Of a stretch of 64,000 bases of DNA, positions 43,482 through 50,681 are shown one piece after another. Source of the stretch: Verrucosispora sp. NA02020 (GTDB lineage: Bacteria > Actinomycetota > Actinomycetes > Mycobacteriales > Micromonosporaceae); contig NZ_CP054923.1 in the NCBI RefSeq assembly GCF_013364215.1, forward strand, positions 6,634,001-6,698,000, in the 5' to 3' direction. The translations under genes were made by a program, and so were the position numbers. How positions within the stretch are numbered: position 1 is the stretch's first letter; every line of letters starts with the position of its first letter. Under the pieces are notes generated by a model, which was not told the origin of the DNA, made no database searches, and saw only the letters and a program-made list of their open reading frames with translations.

Positions 43482-43555
43482 GGGTTCCGGGGCAGCCTGA
43501 CCCGCGCAGGGATCAAGCCTGACCGCCCGGAGCGGGTCAGGCTGCCCCGGAACCC
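43482..43555 (-). terminator. 3' hairpin E2 with conserved 26-nt loop
   Basis: A perfect 24-bp stem (43482-43505 with 43532-43555) around a 26-nt loop (43506-43531). It follows paaN (minus strand) by ~43 nt. Read on the minus strand, 24 of 26 loop bases equal those of E1, including GGTCAGGCTTGATCCC. On the plus strand AGCCTGACC occurs both in the left stem and in the loop, so alternative pairings exist. Confidence 0.85.
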
Positions 43556-43598
43556 CCACCGTGAGAAGACCCGACCCCCCCCACCGTGAGCAGCAGAC

Positions 43599-45272
43599 CT
43601 AGGCGTGCCGCCGACTCTGCACGATGCGGAAACGGTTGGCGACGTACGCCCCGTCGGTGAGGGCCGAGTTGGCCGCCGCGTTCGCCCCGCTGCCGTGGAA
43701 GTCGGAGAACGCCGCCGACTGGTTCACGAAGACGCCTCCGGTGAGGTTGCCGGACAGGTGCACTCCGACCTCGATCGCGGCGTTCTCGGCGGCGTCCAGC
43801 ACCGCCTCGTCGGTGGAGTAGACGGCTGCCGTGAGCGCGCCCTTCTCCCCCACGGTCGCCCGGAGGATGTCCAGGCTGTGCGTGGTGGAGTCGGTGGCGA
43901 TGGCGAAGGAGATGGGTCCGAACCACTCCCGCGAGTAGGTCGCGGTGTCGCCGGCGTCCAGCTTGACGACGGTGGGCGTACGGACCACCGCGTCCGGGAA
44001 CGACGGGTGCGTGACGGTACGCGACTCCAGCACCGGCGTACCGACCTTGGTGACCTCGTCGAGGCGGTCCAGGACGCCGTCGTTGACGATGGCGCCGGTC
44101 AGCTCGACCCCACGCGCCGGGTCGGCGGTGAGCTTGCCGACGGCGGCGGCGATCCCGGCGGCCACCTCGTCGAAGCTCTTGTGTCCCTGGTCGGTGTCGA
44201 TGCCGTCGCGGGGAATGAGGATGTTCTGCGAGGTGGTGCACATCTGGCCGCTGTAGAGCGTCAGGGTGAACCCGAGGTTGCGGCACATGCCGGCGAAGTC
44301 GTCGGTGGAGTCGACCACCACCGTGTTGAGTCCGGCCTTCTCGGTGTAGACCGCCGCCTGGCGGGCGTTGGCCTCCAGCCAGTCGCCGTACTCGGTGGAA
44401 CCGGTGAAGTCCACGATCTTGACGGCCGGGTGCAGGGCCAGGGTCGAGGCCAGCTTCTCGCCGGGCGCCTCCGGGGCGAGCAGGACCAGGTTCGGGTCGA
44501 AACCGGCCTCGGCGAGCACCTGCCGGGCGTAGCGCACCGTCACGGCCAGCGGGAGTACGGCGCGCGGGTGCGGCTTGACGACCACCGGGTTGCCGGTGAC
44601 CAGCGACGCGAACAAGCCCGGGTAGGAGTTCCAGGTCGGGAACGTGTTGCAGCCGATGACCAGGGCGACTCCTCGCGGCACCACATGGAACGTCTTGGTC
44701 ATCCGCAGCGGGTCGCCCTTACCGGCGGCCTTCTCCCAGGCGGCGGTCCCCGGGTGGCGGGTCATCTCCGCGTACGCGTAGGCGACGGCCTCCAGCGCCC
44801 GGTCGAGCGCGTGCGCGCCGCCGGCCTGGAAGGCCATCACGAATGCCTGCCCGCTGGTGAACTGCACCGCGTTGGCCAGTTCGAAGACGTTCTTGTGCAG
44901 CCGGTCGAGGATCTCCAGGCAGACCCCGACCCGCGCCTGCGGACCGGCGTCCCGCCACGCGGGCAGCGCCGTGGACGCGGCGGCGACGAGCTGTTCGGCG
45001 GTGGCGTGCGGGTAGCGGACGTCCAGCGGGACGCCGAAGGGGCTGGTCTCGGTGGCGACCTGGTCGCCGTCGCCCGGCTGGTCGAGCGGGAAGCCTCCAC
45101 CCAGGTACGCCTCGAATGCGGCCTTGCCGTCGGCGGCTGCGGTCTCGCCGTACACCCGGGGGCTGGGTGATTCCGGGTAGGCGGACCAGTACCCGCGCTC
45201 CGTGATCGCGGTCAGCGCGCGGTCGAGGGTCTCGGCGTGCCTGTCGTACAGGGGGTGCGGGGTCTCCGTCAT
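43599..45272 (-). CDS. paaN: PaaN-type aldehyde dehydrogenase (phenylacetate catabolism-like)
   Basis: 557 residues. The N-terminus TETPHPLYDRHAETLDRALTAI and the ALDH body match stand-alone PaaN proteins: GVALVIGCNTFPTWNSYPGLFASLVTGNPVVVKPHPRAVLP, LAPEAPGEKLASTLALHPAVKIVDFTGSTEYGDWLEANAR, and the catalytic Cys in LTLYSGQMCTTSQNILIPRDG. Oxidation of an aldehyde to the acid with NAD(P) is predicted; PaaN proteins are linked to phenylacetate-type catabolism, but no other paa gene is in the window. ATG 45272 is used; ATG 45281 and 45284 are nearby in frame. Confidence 0.9.
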   Translation of the reverse strand: MTETPHPLYDRHAETLDRALTAITERGYWSAYPESPSPRVYGETAAADGKAAFEAYLGGGFPLDQPGDGDQVATETSPFGVPLDVRYPHATAEQLVAAASTALPAWRDAGPQARVGVCLEILDRLHKNVFELANAVQFTSGQAFVMAFQAGGAHALDRALEAVAYAYAEMTRHPGTAAWEKAAGKGDPLRMTKTFHVVPRGVALVIGCNTFPTWNSYPGLFASLVTGNPVVVKPHPRAVLPLAVTVRYARQVLAEAGFDPNLVLLAPEAPGEKLASTLALHPAVKIVDFTGSTEYGDWLEANARQAAVYTEKAGLNTVVVDSTDDFAGMCRNLGFTLTLYSGQMCTTSQNILIPRDGIDTDQGHKSFDEVAAGIAAAVGKLTADPARGVELTGAIVNDGVLDRLDEVTKVGTPVLESRTVTHPSFPDAVVRTPTVVKLDAGDTATYSREWFGPISFAIATDSTTHSLDILRATVGEKGALTAAVYSTDEAVLDAAENAAIEVGVHLSGNLTGGVFVNQSAAFSDFHGSGANAAANSALTDGAYVANRFRIVQSRRHA

Positions 45273-45324
45273 GCCCGCCATCATGCAACAGGAAGCCCCG
45301 CGATCAGTAGGGGCGTGTCACAGC

Positions 45325-46344
45325 TCAGACGTCGAGTTGCCAGTTGCTCCAGCGATCCATCACCCGGAAACCGAGCTGCTCGTTGATCGTGATCATGTGA
45401 TCGTTGCTGTCAGCGTTGAAGGTGTCGATCACCTGGATCGCGGGTTCGTGGGCGAGCAGGTGACGAAGGTTCTCGATCTTCGTGAGCAGGCCGAGGCGGC
45501 GGCCCCGGTGCTCCGGGTCGACGATGGTGATCTGTTGGAAGGCGTGCCAGTCGGCGGTCGGTGACATGTCGAGCAGGGTCCAGGCGACCAGCCGACCGGA
45601 CTCCTGATGCCGTACGCCCGCGTGGTAGCGCCGCTTGCCGCGCGCTTCGAGCGCCCGCTCGGTGCCGCGTACCCGCTCCGCGTCGACCTGCTCGGGCTCC
45701 CATGCCAGGTCACCCATGGGCGCGTCGGCCAGCAGCCGCCCGTCCAGGTACGCGACGTCGGCGATCAGATCGTCCGGCGTACCCCCGCGCCAGAACAGCA
45801 CCTCGTAGCCGGTGGCCCGGGATCGTGCGTCGGCCAGCAGCGCGTCCAGGGCGGCCTGGTCCAGTTCGGCGACGTGCAGTCGCCGTCGTACGTCGGCCAG
45901 GGCGTCGACCGCGCCGACGGTGGCGGCGAACCGGGCGGCCGGGGCGGGGTGGTCGGGATCGTCGCGCAGGTGCGCCCGGCTCAACGCACTGACCCGTTTC
46001 CGCCCGCGCTCGCGCAGTACGCGCAGGCCGCGCTCGAACAGCGCCCGACCGACCCCCCGGCTGCGATGGTCCGGGTGCACGACCAACTCGCCGGAGGCGT
46101 TCTCGGTGTTGTCGAGTTGCGGCAGGTCGAGCAGCAGGTAGCCGGCCGGGGTGCCGTCGACGTGGGCCAGCAGGGCGAGGGTCTCGGTGCCCGGCATCGG
46201 CTGGTGGAACAGCGAGGTGAACCGCTGCCGACTGAACGGGGGGTAGTCCGGCAGGTCGGTCGCGGTGTAGTCGGCACCGATCCGGTACGCCTGTTCGATG
46301 GCCGACTCGTCGTCGGGACCGAAGGAGGTGATGGTGATGGCCAT
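45325..46344 (-). CDS. Tandem GNAT N-acetyltransferase
   Basis: 339 residues, two GNAT modules. The first has SGELVVHPDHRSRGVGRALFERGLRVLRERG; the second has QQITIVDPEHRGRRLGLLTKIENLRHLLAHEP and ends INEQLGFRVMDRWSNWQLDV. This is the common actinobacterial two-domain layout also found at 37653. The substrate is unknown. It lies 52 nt downstream of the start region of paaN on the same strand, and a hairpin lies upstream. Confidence 0.88.
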   Translation of the reverse strand: MAITITSFGPDDESAIEQAYRIGADYTATDLPDYPPFSRQRFTSLFHQPMPGTETLALLAHVDGTPAGYLLLDLPQLDNTENASGELVVHPDHRSRGVGRALFERGLRVLRERGRKRVSALSRAHLRDDPDHPAPAARFAATVGAVDALADVRRRLHVAELDQAALDALLADARSRATGYEVLFWRGGTPDDLIADVAYLDGRLLADAPMGDLAWEPEQVDAERVRGTERALEARGKRRYHAGVRHQESGRLVAWTLLDMSPTADWHAFQQITIVDPEHRGRRLGLLTKIENLRHLLAHEPAIQVIDTFNADSNDHMITINEQLGFRVMDRWSNWQLDV

Positions 46345-46368
46345 CTCCGCAGCCTGCGGGACGACCGA

Positions 46369-46402
46369 CGAAGGGGCCAGCGATTATTCGCCGGCCCCTT
46401 CG
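46369..46402. terminator. Hairpin between thrC and the tandem GNAT gene
   Basis: CGAAGGGGCC (46369-46378) pairs with GGCCCCTTCG (46393-46402) around a 14-nt loop. It lies downstream of thrC and upstream of the GNAT gene; the rest of the 282-bp gap (46345-46626) shows no gene. Confidence 0.6.
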
Positions 46403-46626
46403 GAAAGCTTGGTCGGGAGGGACGATCGCACAACGCCTCCGGCGCTGGGTCGTAAAGACTGAAAGTCTACGGCGAAACGCCCTCCCGCACGAAGCATCTT
46501 GCGCCGCCCGGTTCCTGCCGTCAAGTACTCGACGGCGTGTTTTCCGCACTCACCGCTAAAAGCCCGTTACCCGGCGGATCGGTCGGCGTGCAACATGCCA
46601 CTCGGGCGACGGGCTCGCGGTGTGTC

Positions 46627-47913
46627 TCAGCCGAGCAGGCCGGCGTCGCGGGCGGCCCGCAGCGACGGCTTGATCCGGTGGGTCGGCCCGACCTCGCCCG
46701 CGACCGCGTCGAGCGTCTTGAGCCCCTCACCGGTGTTGTAGACCACCGTCTCCGCGGTCGGGTCCAGCTTTCCGGACTCGACCAGCTTGCGCAGCACCGC
46801 GACGGTCACCCCGCCCGCCGTCTCGGCGAAGACCCCGGTGGTACGCGCCAGCAGCCGCACGGCGGCACGGATCTCGTCGTCGTCGGCGTAGTCCATCCAG
46901 CCGCCGGTCCGGCGTACCGCCTCCAGGGCGTACAGACCGGCCGCCGGGTCGCCGATGTTGAGCGACTTGGCGATCCCGGTCGGCTTGACCGGGGTGATGG
47001 TGTCACCGCCGCCGTGCAGGGCGGTGGCGATCGGGTTGCATCCGGCCGACTGGGCGCCGAAGACCTTCCACCCGCCGGCCGGCACCTCGACCAGGCCGAT
47101 CTCGACCAGTTCGCTGAACGCCTTGTCGACCTTGGTGAGCAGCTCACCGGAGGCCATCGGGATGACCACCTGGGCCGGGATCCGCCAGCCGAGCTGCTCG
47201 GCGACCTCGTAGCCGAGCGTCTTGGAGCCCTCCGCGTAGTACGGCCGGACGTTGACGTTGACGAAGGCGGTGTCCTCGAACTCGTCGGTCTCCACCAGCT
47301 CGCCGCAGAGCCGGTTCACGTCGTCGTACGAACCGTCGATGGCGACCAGCTCGCCGCCGTAGACGGCGGTGGTCACGACCTTGCCCTGCTCCAGGTCGCT
47401 GGGGATGAACACCACCGACGGGGTGCCGGCGCGGGCCGCGTGGGCGGCGACGGAGTTGGCCAGGTTGCCGGTGGAGGCGCAGGCGAACCGGGCGAAGCCG
47501 AGCGCCCGGGCGGCGGTCAGCGCGACCGAGACGACCCGGTCCTTGAACGAGTGGGTGGGGTTGGCGCTGTCGTCCTTGATCCAGAGCGGGCCGGTGATGC
47601 CCAGCTCGGCGGCGAGCTGGTCGGCGGCGACCAGCGGCGTGAAACCGGGGTCCAGGGTGACCCGGGTGGCCGGGTCCTGGCCGGCGGGGAGCAGCGCCGC
47701 GTAGCGCCAGATGTTCTGCGGGCCCGCCTCGATCTGCTCACGGGTCACGGTGGCGAGGGCCGCCGGGTCGTAGTCGACCTCCAGCGGGCCGAAACACTCG
47801 TAACAGGCGTGCTGCGCGGCCAACGGGTAGCGGGCGGAACAGGCGCGGCAGACCAGGGCGCGGGCGGGGCTGGCGGTGGTGTCGATCCCGGTAGGGGCGA
47901 GCGTCGACGTCAT
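46627..47913 (-). CDS. thrC: Threonine synthase
   Basis: 428 residues. An N-terminal zinc-ribbon pair (Cys22/Cys25 and Cys37/Cys40: CRAC, CYEC) is followed by the PLP fold-type II domain with Lys124 in THSFKDRVVSVAL. Other motifs are ACASTGNLANSVAAHAARAG (phosphate cup) and VIPMASGELLTKVDKAF. It converts O-phosphohomoserine to threonine. The start ATG (47911-47913) is preceded by GAGAGGA inside the P1 helix of a SAM-I riboswitch, so SAM should shut off translation. It is not in an operon with hom or thrB here. Confidence 0.96.
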   Translation of the reverse strand: MTSTLAPTGIDTTASPARALVCRACSARYPLAAQHACYECFGPLEVDYDPAALATVTREQIEAGPQNIWRYAALLPAGQDPATRVTLDPGFTPLVAADQLAAELGITGPLWIKDDSANPTHSFKDRVVSVALTAARALGFARFACASTGNLANSVAAHAARAGTPSVVFIPSDLEQGKVVTTAVYGGELVAIDGSYDDVNRLCGELVETDEFEDTAFVNVNVRPYYAEGSKTLGYEVAEQLGWRIPAQVVIPMASGELLTKVDKAFSELVEIGLVEVPAGGWKVFGAQSAGCNPIATALHGGGDTITPVKPTGIAKSLNIGDPAAGLYALEAVRRTGGWMDYADDDEIRAAVRLLARTTGVFAETAGGVTVAVLRKLVESGKLDPTAETVVYNTGEGLKTLDAVAGEVGPTHRIKPSLRAARDAGLLG

Positions 47914-47922
47914 GTCCGAGTC

Positions 47923-48056
47923 CTCTCATCTTCCCCCACATCGCACCCTGCGGCGGGGACGGAATTGGCACCTGCCCCACGGGACGCTCAGCGATGAGCG
48001 CGCGGGGTGGTTGCCGGGGCGTCTTCGGGCCGTATCCCTCAGCCCCTCTGGATGAG
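47923..48056 (-). ncRNA. SAM-I (S-box) riboswitch controlling thrC
   Basis: Read on the minus strand from 48056, CTCATCCAGAGGGGCTGAGG is followed by GGCCC, then CCCCGGCAACC, later GGTGCCAATTCC and finally GATGAGAG. These are the conserved SAM-I core segments (kink-turn, GGCAACC junction and GTGCCAATTCC). P1 forms between CTCATC at the 5' end and GATGAG at the 3' end (47925-47930). The 3' P1 strand overlaps the thrC Shine-Dalgarno GAGAGGA, and only ~10 nt separate it from the ATG with no room for a terminator. Control should therefore be by blocking translation when SAM is bound. Confidence 0.93.
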
Positions 48057-48075
48057 GTATTCAGTTGTGCCGCCG

Positions 48076-48081
48076 AGTCTA
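48076..48081 (-). promoter_or_regulatory. -10 hexamer (TAGACT) of the riboswitch-thrC transcript
   Basis: On the minus strand TAGACT would start transcription near 48069, about 13 nt before the riboswitch, giving a 5' leader of roughly 155 nt. Confidence 0.55.
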
Positions 48082-48162
48082 GGCAATCCCGCCGCGCTCG
48101 TCAGCGTTCGATCTCAGCCTGTGAGCGATTCCTCACCGCCGCCACCACCCGCGCAAGCGCGT

Positions 48163-48215
48163 CGACCCTGGATCGGGCAGCCCCGGCAGCGCCGGGGTGA
48201 CCTGGTCCAGGGTCG
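48163..48215. terminator. Two-tier hairpin downstream of the DoxX gene
   Basis: An outer 10-bp helix CGACCCTGGA/TCCAGGGTCG (48163-48172 and 48206-48215) encloses an inner CCCCGGC-AGC-GCCGGGG hairpin (48181-48197). It lies 36 nt after the DoxX stop on the minus strand and separates it from the thrC promoter. Confidence 0.75.
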
Positions 48216-48250
48216 CGCACGAGCGTCGGTCGGTCACCGCACCGGCCGGG

Positions 48251-48700
48251 TCAGGCCGGTACGGACCTGCGTTCGGCCGCCTTCAGGTCCAGTGCGGCAC
48301 CGTTGCGCTGGCGCAGCAGGTTGTCCAGCGCCCAGCTACCCGGGCCGAGCACCGCGATCAGCAGGAACGACCAGCAGAACAGCACCGACAGCTCGCCGTG
48401 GTTGCGCAGCGGCAGCAGCGCCTCGGGCTGGTGGACGACGAAGTAGGCGTAGGCCATCGAGCCCGACGCCACCAGTGCCGCCGGTCGGGTGAAGAGACCG
48501 AGGAGCACGAGGGCACCGCAGACGGCCTGGATCAGCGCGGCCCACCAGCCCGGCCAGGTGCCGAGCGGGACGGGTTCACCGCTCCCCCGGGCACCGCCGA
48601 AGACGCCGAACAGAGACGACAACCCGTGGCAGAGAAACAGCAGGCCGATGACCATGCGGAACAGGGACAGGGCCGGCCCGCCGAACCGGTCAGTACGCAT
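48251..48700 (-). CDS. DoxX-family membrane protein
   Basis: 149 residues with four membrane helices: ALSLFRMVIGLLFLCHGLSSLFGVFGG, WWAALIQAVCGALVLLGLFTRPAALVASGSMAYAYFVVHQP, and LSVLFCWSFLLIAVLGPGSWALDNLL. DoxX-type proteins are small membrane proteins with suggested redox partners in mycobacteria. Start ATG 48700 has GGAGG 7 nt upstream. A CebR-like palindrome lies ~80 nt upstream of the start, so sugar-responsive repression is possible. Confidence 0.88.
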   Translation of the reverse strand: MRTDRFGGPALSLFRMVIGLLFLCHGLSSLFGVFGGARGSGEPVPLGTWPGWWAALIQAVCGALVLLGLFTRPAALVASGSMAYAYFVVHQPEALLPLRNHGELSVLFCWSFLLIAVLGPGSWALDNLLRQRNGAALDLKAAERRSVPA

Positions 48701-49078
48701 TCCGAAACCTCCATTGTGGATGGACGAGGGCAACCAGAATGCGGGACTGATAAATATTTGTCGATGCAATCTCTTCCTTTGGGAACGCTCCCACATCGAT
48801 GGTAGCGACTGAAACTCCCGAGGGAACCCCCCTCGGCGAAGATCATTTCGATCACCCTCCGTAACGACTCCCTGTACACCCTGGACATCTGACGGCAACA
48901 AGTCGCGGTCATCCGATCCGGGGCCGCGCGCCCACCCGGGTCCGGAAGCGGCCACCGTCGTCCCACCAGCCGGTACGCGGGGCGGTCCCCGACCGACCGG
49001 GAGGCCGTCCCGAAGCGCCCACCTCGCCACCCCGACTGCCCGCCGAACGATCGAGGACCGTGATGCGACGATGGGCCG
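48701..49078. other. 378-bp gene-free regulatory interval
   Basis: This lies between divergent DoxX (-) and the DUF4232 lipoprotein (+). Its DoxX-proximal part is unusually AT-rich (around 48745-48765, ATAAATATTTGTC on the plus strand) and contains a LacI-family-type palindrome (48780-48793). No gene is evident. Upstream of the lipoprotein, GACGAT ends 6 nt before ATG 49079, a weak leaderless -10. Confidence 0.55.
48780..48793. promoter_or_regulatory. CebR-like 14-bp palindrome upstream of DoxX
   Basis: On the minus strand it reads TGGGAGCGTTCCCA, one base from TGGGAGCGCTCCCA, the operator of LacI-family regulators CebR and CelR of Streptomyces and Thermobifida. It is ~80 nt upstream of the DoxX start, in a position to repress it. 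Confidence 0.6.
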
Positions 49079-49789
49079 ATGCGAGAAATCCACGGGGGAT
49101 CGATGCCGGATACGACCACGAGACGCGGCGACGGAGGCCGGGCCTACCGGCGTCCTCGGCTCGTCGCGCTGCTGACCGCCTTCGCGCTGCTCGCCGGCTG
49201 CGCACCGACCGACGCGTCCGGCAACGTCCCGGGTGACGGACCGACGGAGCAGGCCGACCCGGCCACGAGCCCGACCACGGCCGGCCCGGACGCGCCGGAG
49301 GTCTGTCCCGAATCGGGGGTACGGATCCGCTACCTCGGCGTCAGCGCGGCCATGGGGCTCCGGGCGATGGGCGTGGAGCTGGTCAACTGCGGCGACCGCC
49401 CGTACAAGCTGCGCGGCTATCCGGCGCTGCGTCTGTTCGACGGCGAGGGGGCACCGATCACCGTCCGGGTGGTCGAGGGGGCGGCCGGAATCGCCTCGGG
49501 CTTCGACGACCCACCCCGGCCGCTGGTGCTGGCACCGGGCGCCACGGCCGGAGCGGCCGTGATCTGGCGCAACCTGGTCGACGATCCGACCGTGGTCGCC
49601 ACCGACGCCGCGCGGGTGGAGATCGCGGCGGCCAAGGGGCAGCCGGGGCAGGAACTCGACATGGAGGGGCCGATCGACCTCGGCAACACCGACCGGATCG
49701 GAGTCAGCGCCTGGAAGAAGCGGACGGGCCCGACGCCGACGCCCACCGAGTCGGCGGACGACGGCGTCGACGCCGCACTCAGCTGGTGA
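49079..49789 (+). CDS. DUF4232-type lipoprotein
   Basis: 236 residues. The signal peptide ends in the lipobox LAGC (FALLAGCAPT), so it is exported and lipid-anchored. The mature part has a Thr/Pro-rich linker then a DUF4232 beta sandwich (VRIRYLGVSAAMGLRAMGVELVNCGDRPYKLRGYPALRLFD) with a conserved Cys pair (VCPES, VNCGD). The function is unknown. An alternative start is ATG 49103. Its last 11 nt overlap the convergent ABC permease gene. Confidence 0.8.
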   Translation: MREIHGGSMPDTTTRRGDGGRAYRRPRLVALLTAFALLAGCAPTDASGNVPGDGPTEQADPATSPTTAGPDAPEVCPESGVRIRYLGVSAAMGLRAMGVELVNCGDRPYKLRGYPALRLFDGEGAPITVRVVEGAAGIASGFDDPPRPLVLAPGATAGAAVIWRNLVDDPTVVATDAARVEIAAAKGQPGQELDMEGPIDLGNTDRIGVSAWKKRTGPTPTPTESADDGVDAALSW

Positions 49790-50681
49790 TGTCCTTGCGG
49801 GTGAAGCGCCAGAAGGCGAGCCCCCAGAAGAGGGTGGCGTAGCAGATCGCCGAGACGGCGCCCCGGACGATGTCGTCGGTCTGCACCGGCGTGGAGAGCA
49901 ACCCCAGCCAGGCGGTGCTGTAGTGGGTCGGCAGGAACGACCGGATCGCGCCGAGCGCGGTGATCTGGTCCAGGATGCTGGAGAGGATCCACAGCAGCAC
50001 CGCACCACCCACCGCGCCCAGCGCGGCATCGGTGACCACCGAGAGCAGGAACGCCAGACCGGCGACGACCAGCAGGACGACCGCCAGGTAGCCGAGCACC
50101 GCGAGCAGGCGGAGCAAACCCTCGCCGGGTTCGAGCTGTGCGGCGACCGTGCTGCGCAGCGGCGACCAGCCGTACCGCAGGGTGCCGATCAGCAGGGCCG
50201 TACCGGCGAGCAGCACCAGCGCGAACGCCGAGTAGGCGAGCGCCACCAGCAGCTTCACCGTCAACAGCCGGGCCCGGGGCACCGGCACCGCCAACAGGTA
50301 ACGCAGGCTGCCCCAACTCGCCTCGCTGGCCACCGTGTCGCCGCAGAACAGCGCCACCACCACGACCAGCAGGAACGAGGCGGAGACGAAGATGGTGAAC
50401 AGGGTGAAGTTCAGTCCGCCGGAGGTGGCGAACGAGACGAGGCTGCCGAACTCGCCCCGGCCGCTGTCGTCGTCACCCGAGTCGAACTGGAAGGCGATCA
50501 GGATGATCAACGGCAGCAGCACCATGAAACCGAGCGCCAACTGGGTACGCCGCCGCGCCGCCTGACGGCGGAACTCGGCGCCGAACGGCAACGTCCTCGA
50601 CGGCCGGTAGCCGGCGGCGGCACCCGACGGAGCCACCCCGGACTCCTCCCGCGTCGGCTGCACGGTCGATCCCGCCATCAC
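49779..50681 (-). CDS. ABC-2-type export permease
   Basis: 300 residues with about six membrane helices: LALGFMVLLPLIILIAFQF, then LNFTLFTIFVSASFLLVVVVALFCGDTVASEASWGSLRYLLAVPVPRARLL (the conserved coupling segment after helix 2), LKVKLLVALAYSAFALVLLAGTALLIG-type, LAVLGYLAVVLLVVAGLAFLLSVVT, and a C-terminal helix ending WRFTRKDITS. It overlaps the hydrolase-ATPase fusion upstream by 4 nt (ATGA), so the two form one exporter. It is probably homodimeric; the substrate is unknown. Confidence 0.88.
   Translation of the reverse strand: MMAGSTVQPTREESGVAPSGAAAGYRPSRTLPFGAEFRRQAARRRTQLALGFMVLLPLIILIAFQFDSGDDDSGRGEFGSLVSFATSGGLNFTLFTIFVSASFLLVVVVALFCGDTVASEASWGSLRYLLAVPVPRARLLTVKLLVALAYSAFALVLLAGTALLIGTLRYGWSPLRSTVAAQLEPGEGLLRLLAVLGYLAVVLLVVAGLAFLLSVVTDAALGAVGGAVLLWILSSILDQITALGAIRSFLPTHYSTAWLGLLSTPVQTDDIVRGAVSAICYATLFWGLAFWRFTRKDITS

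Noticed and set aside
43605..45170. A 521-codon plus-strand frame over paaN
   Set aside because: The minus strand carries the full aldehyde dehydrogenase with its catalytic Cys.
48701..50029. Upstream extension of the DoxX frame
   Set aside because: DoxX starts at 48700 with a good Shine-Dalgarno; the extension runs antisense through the lipoprotein gene.
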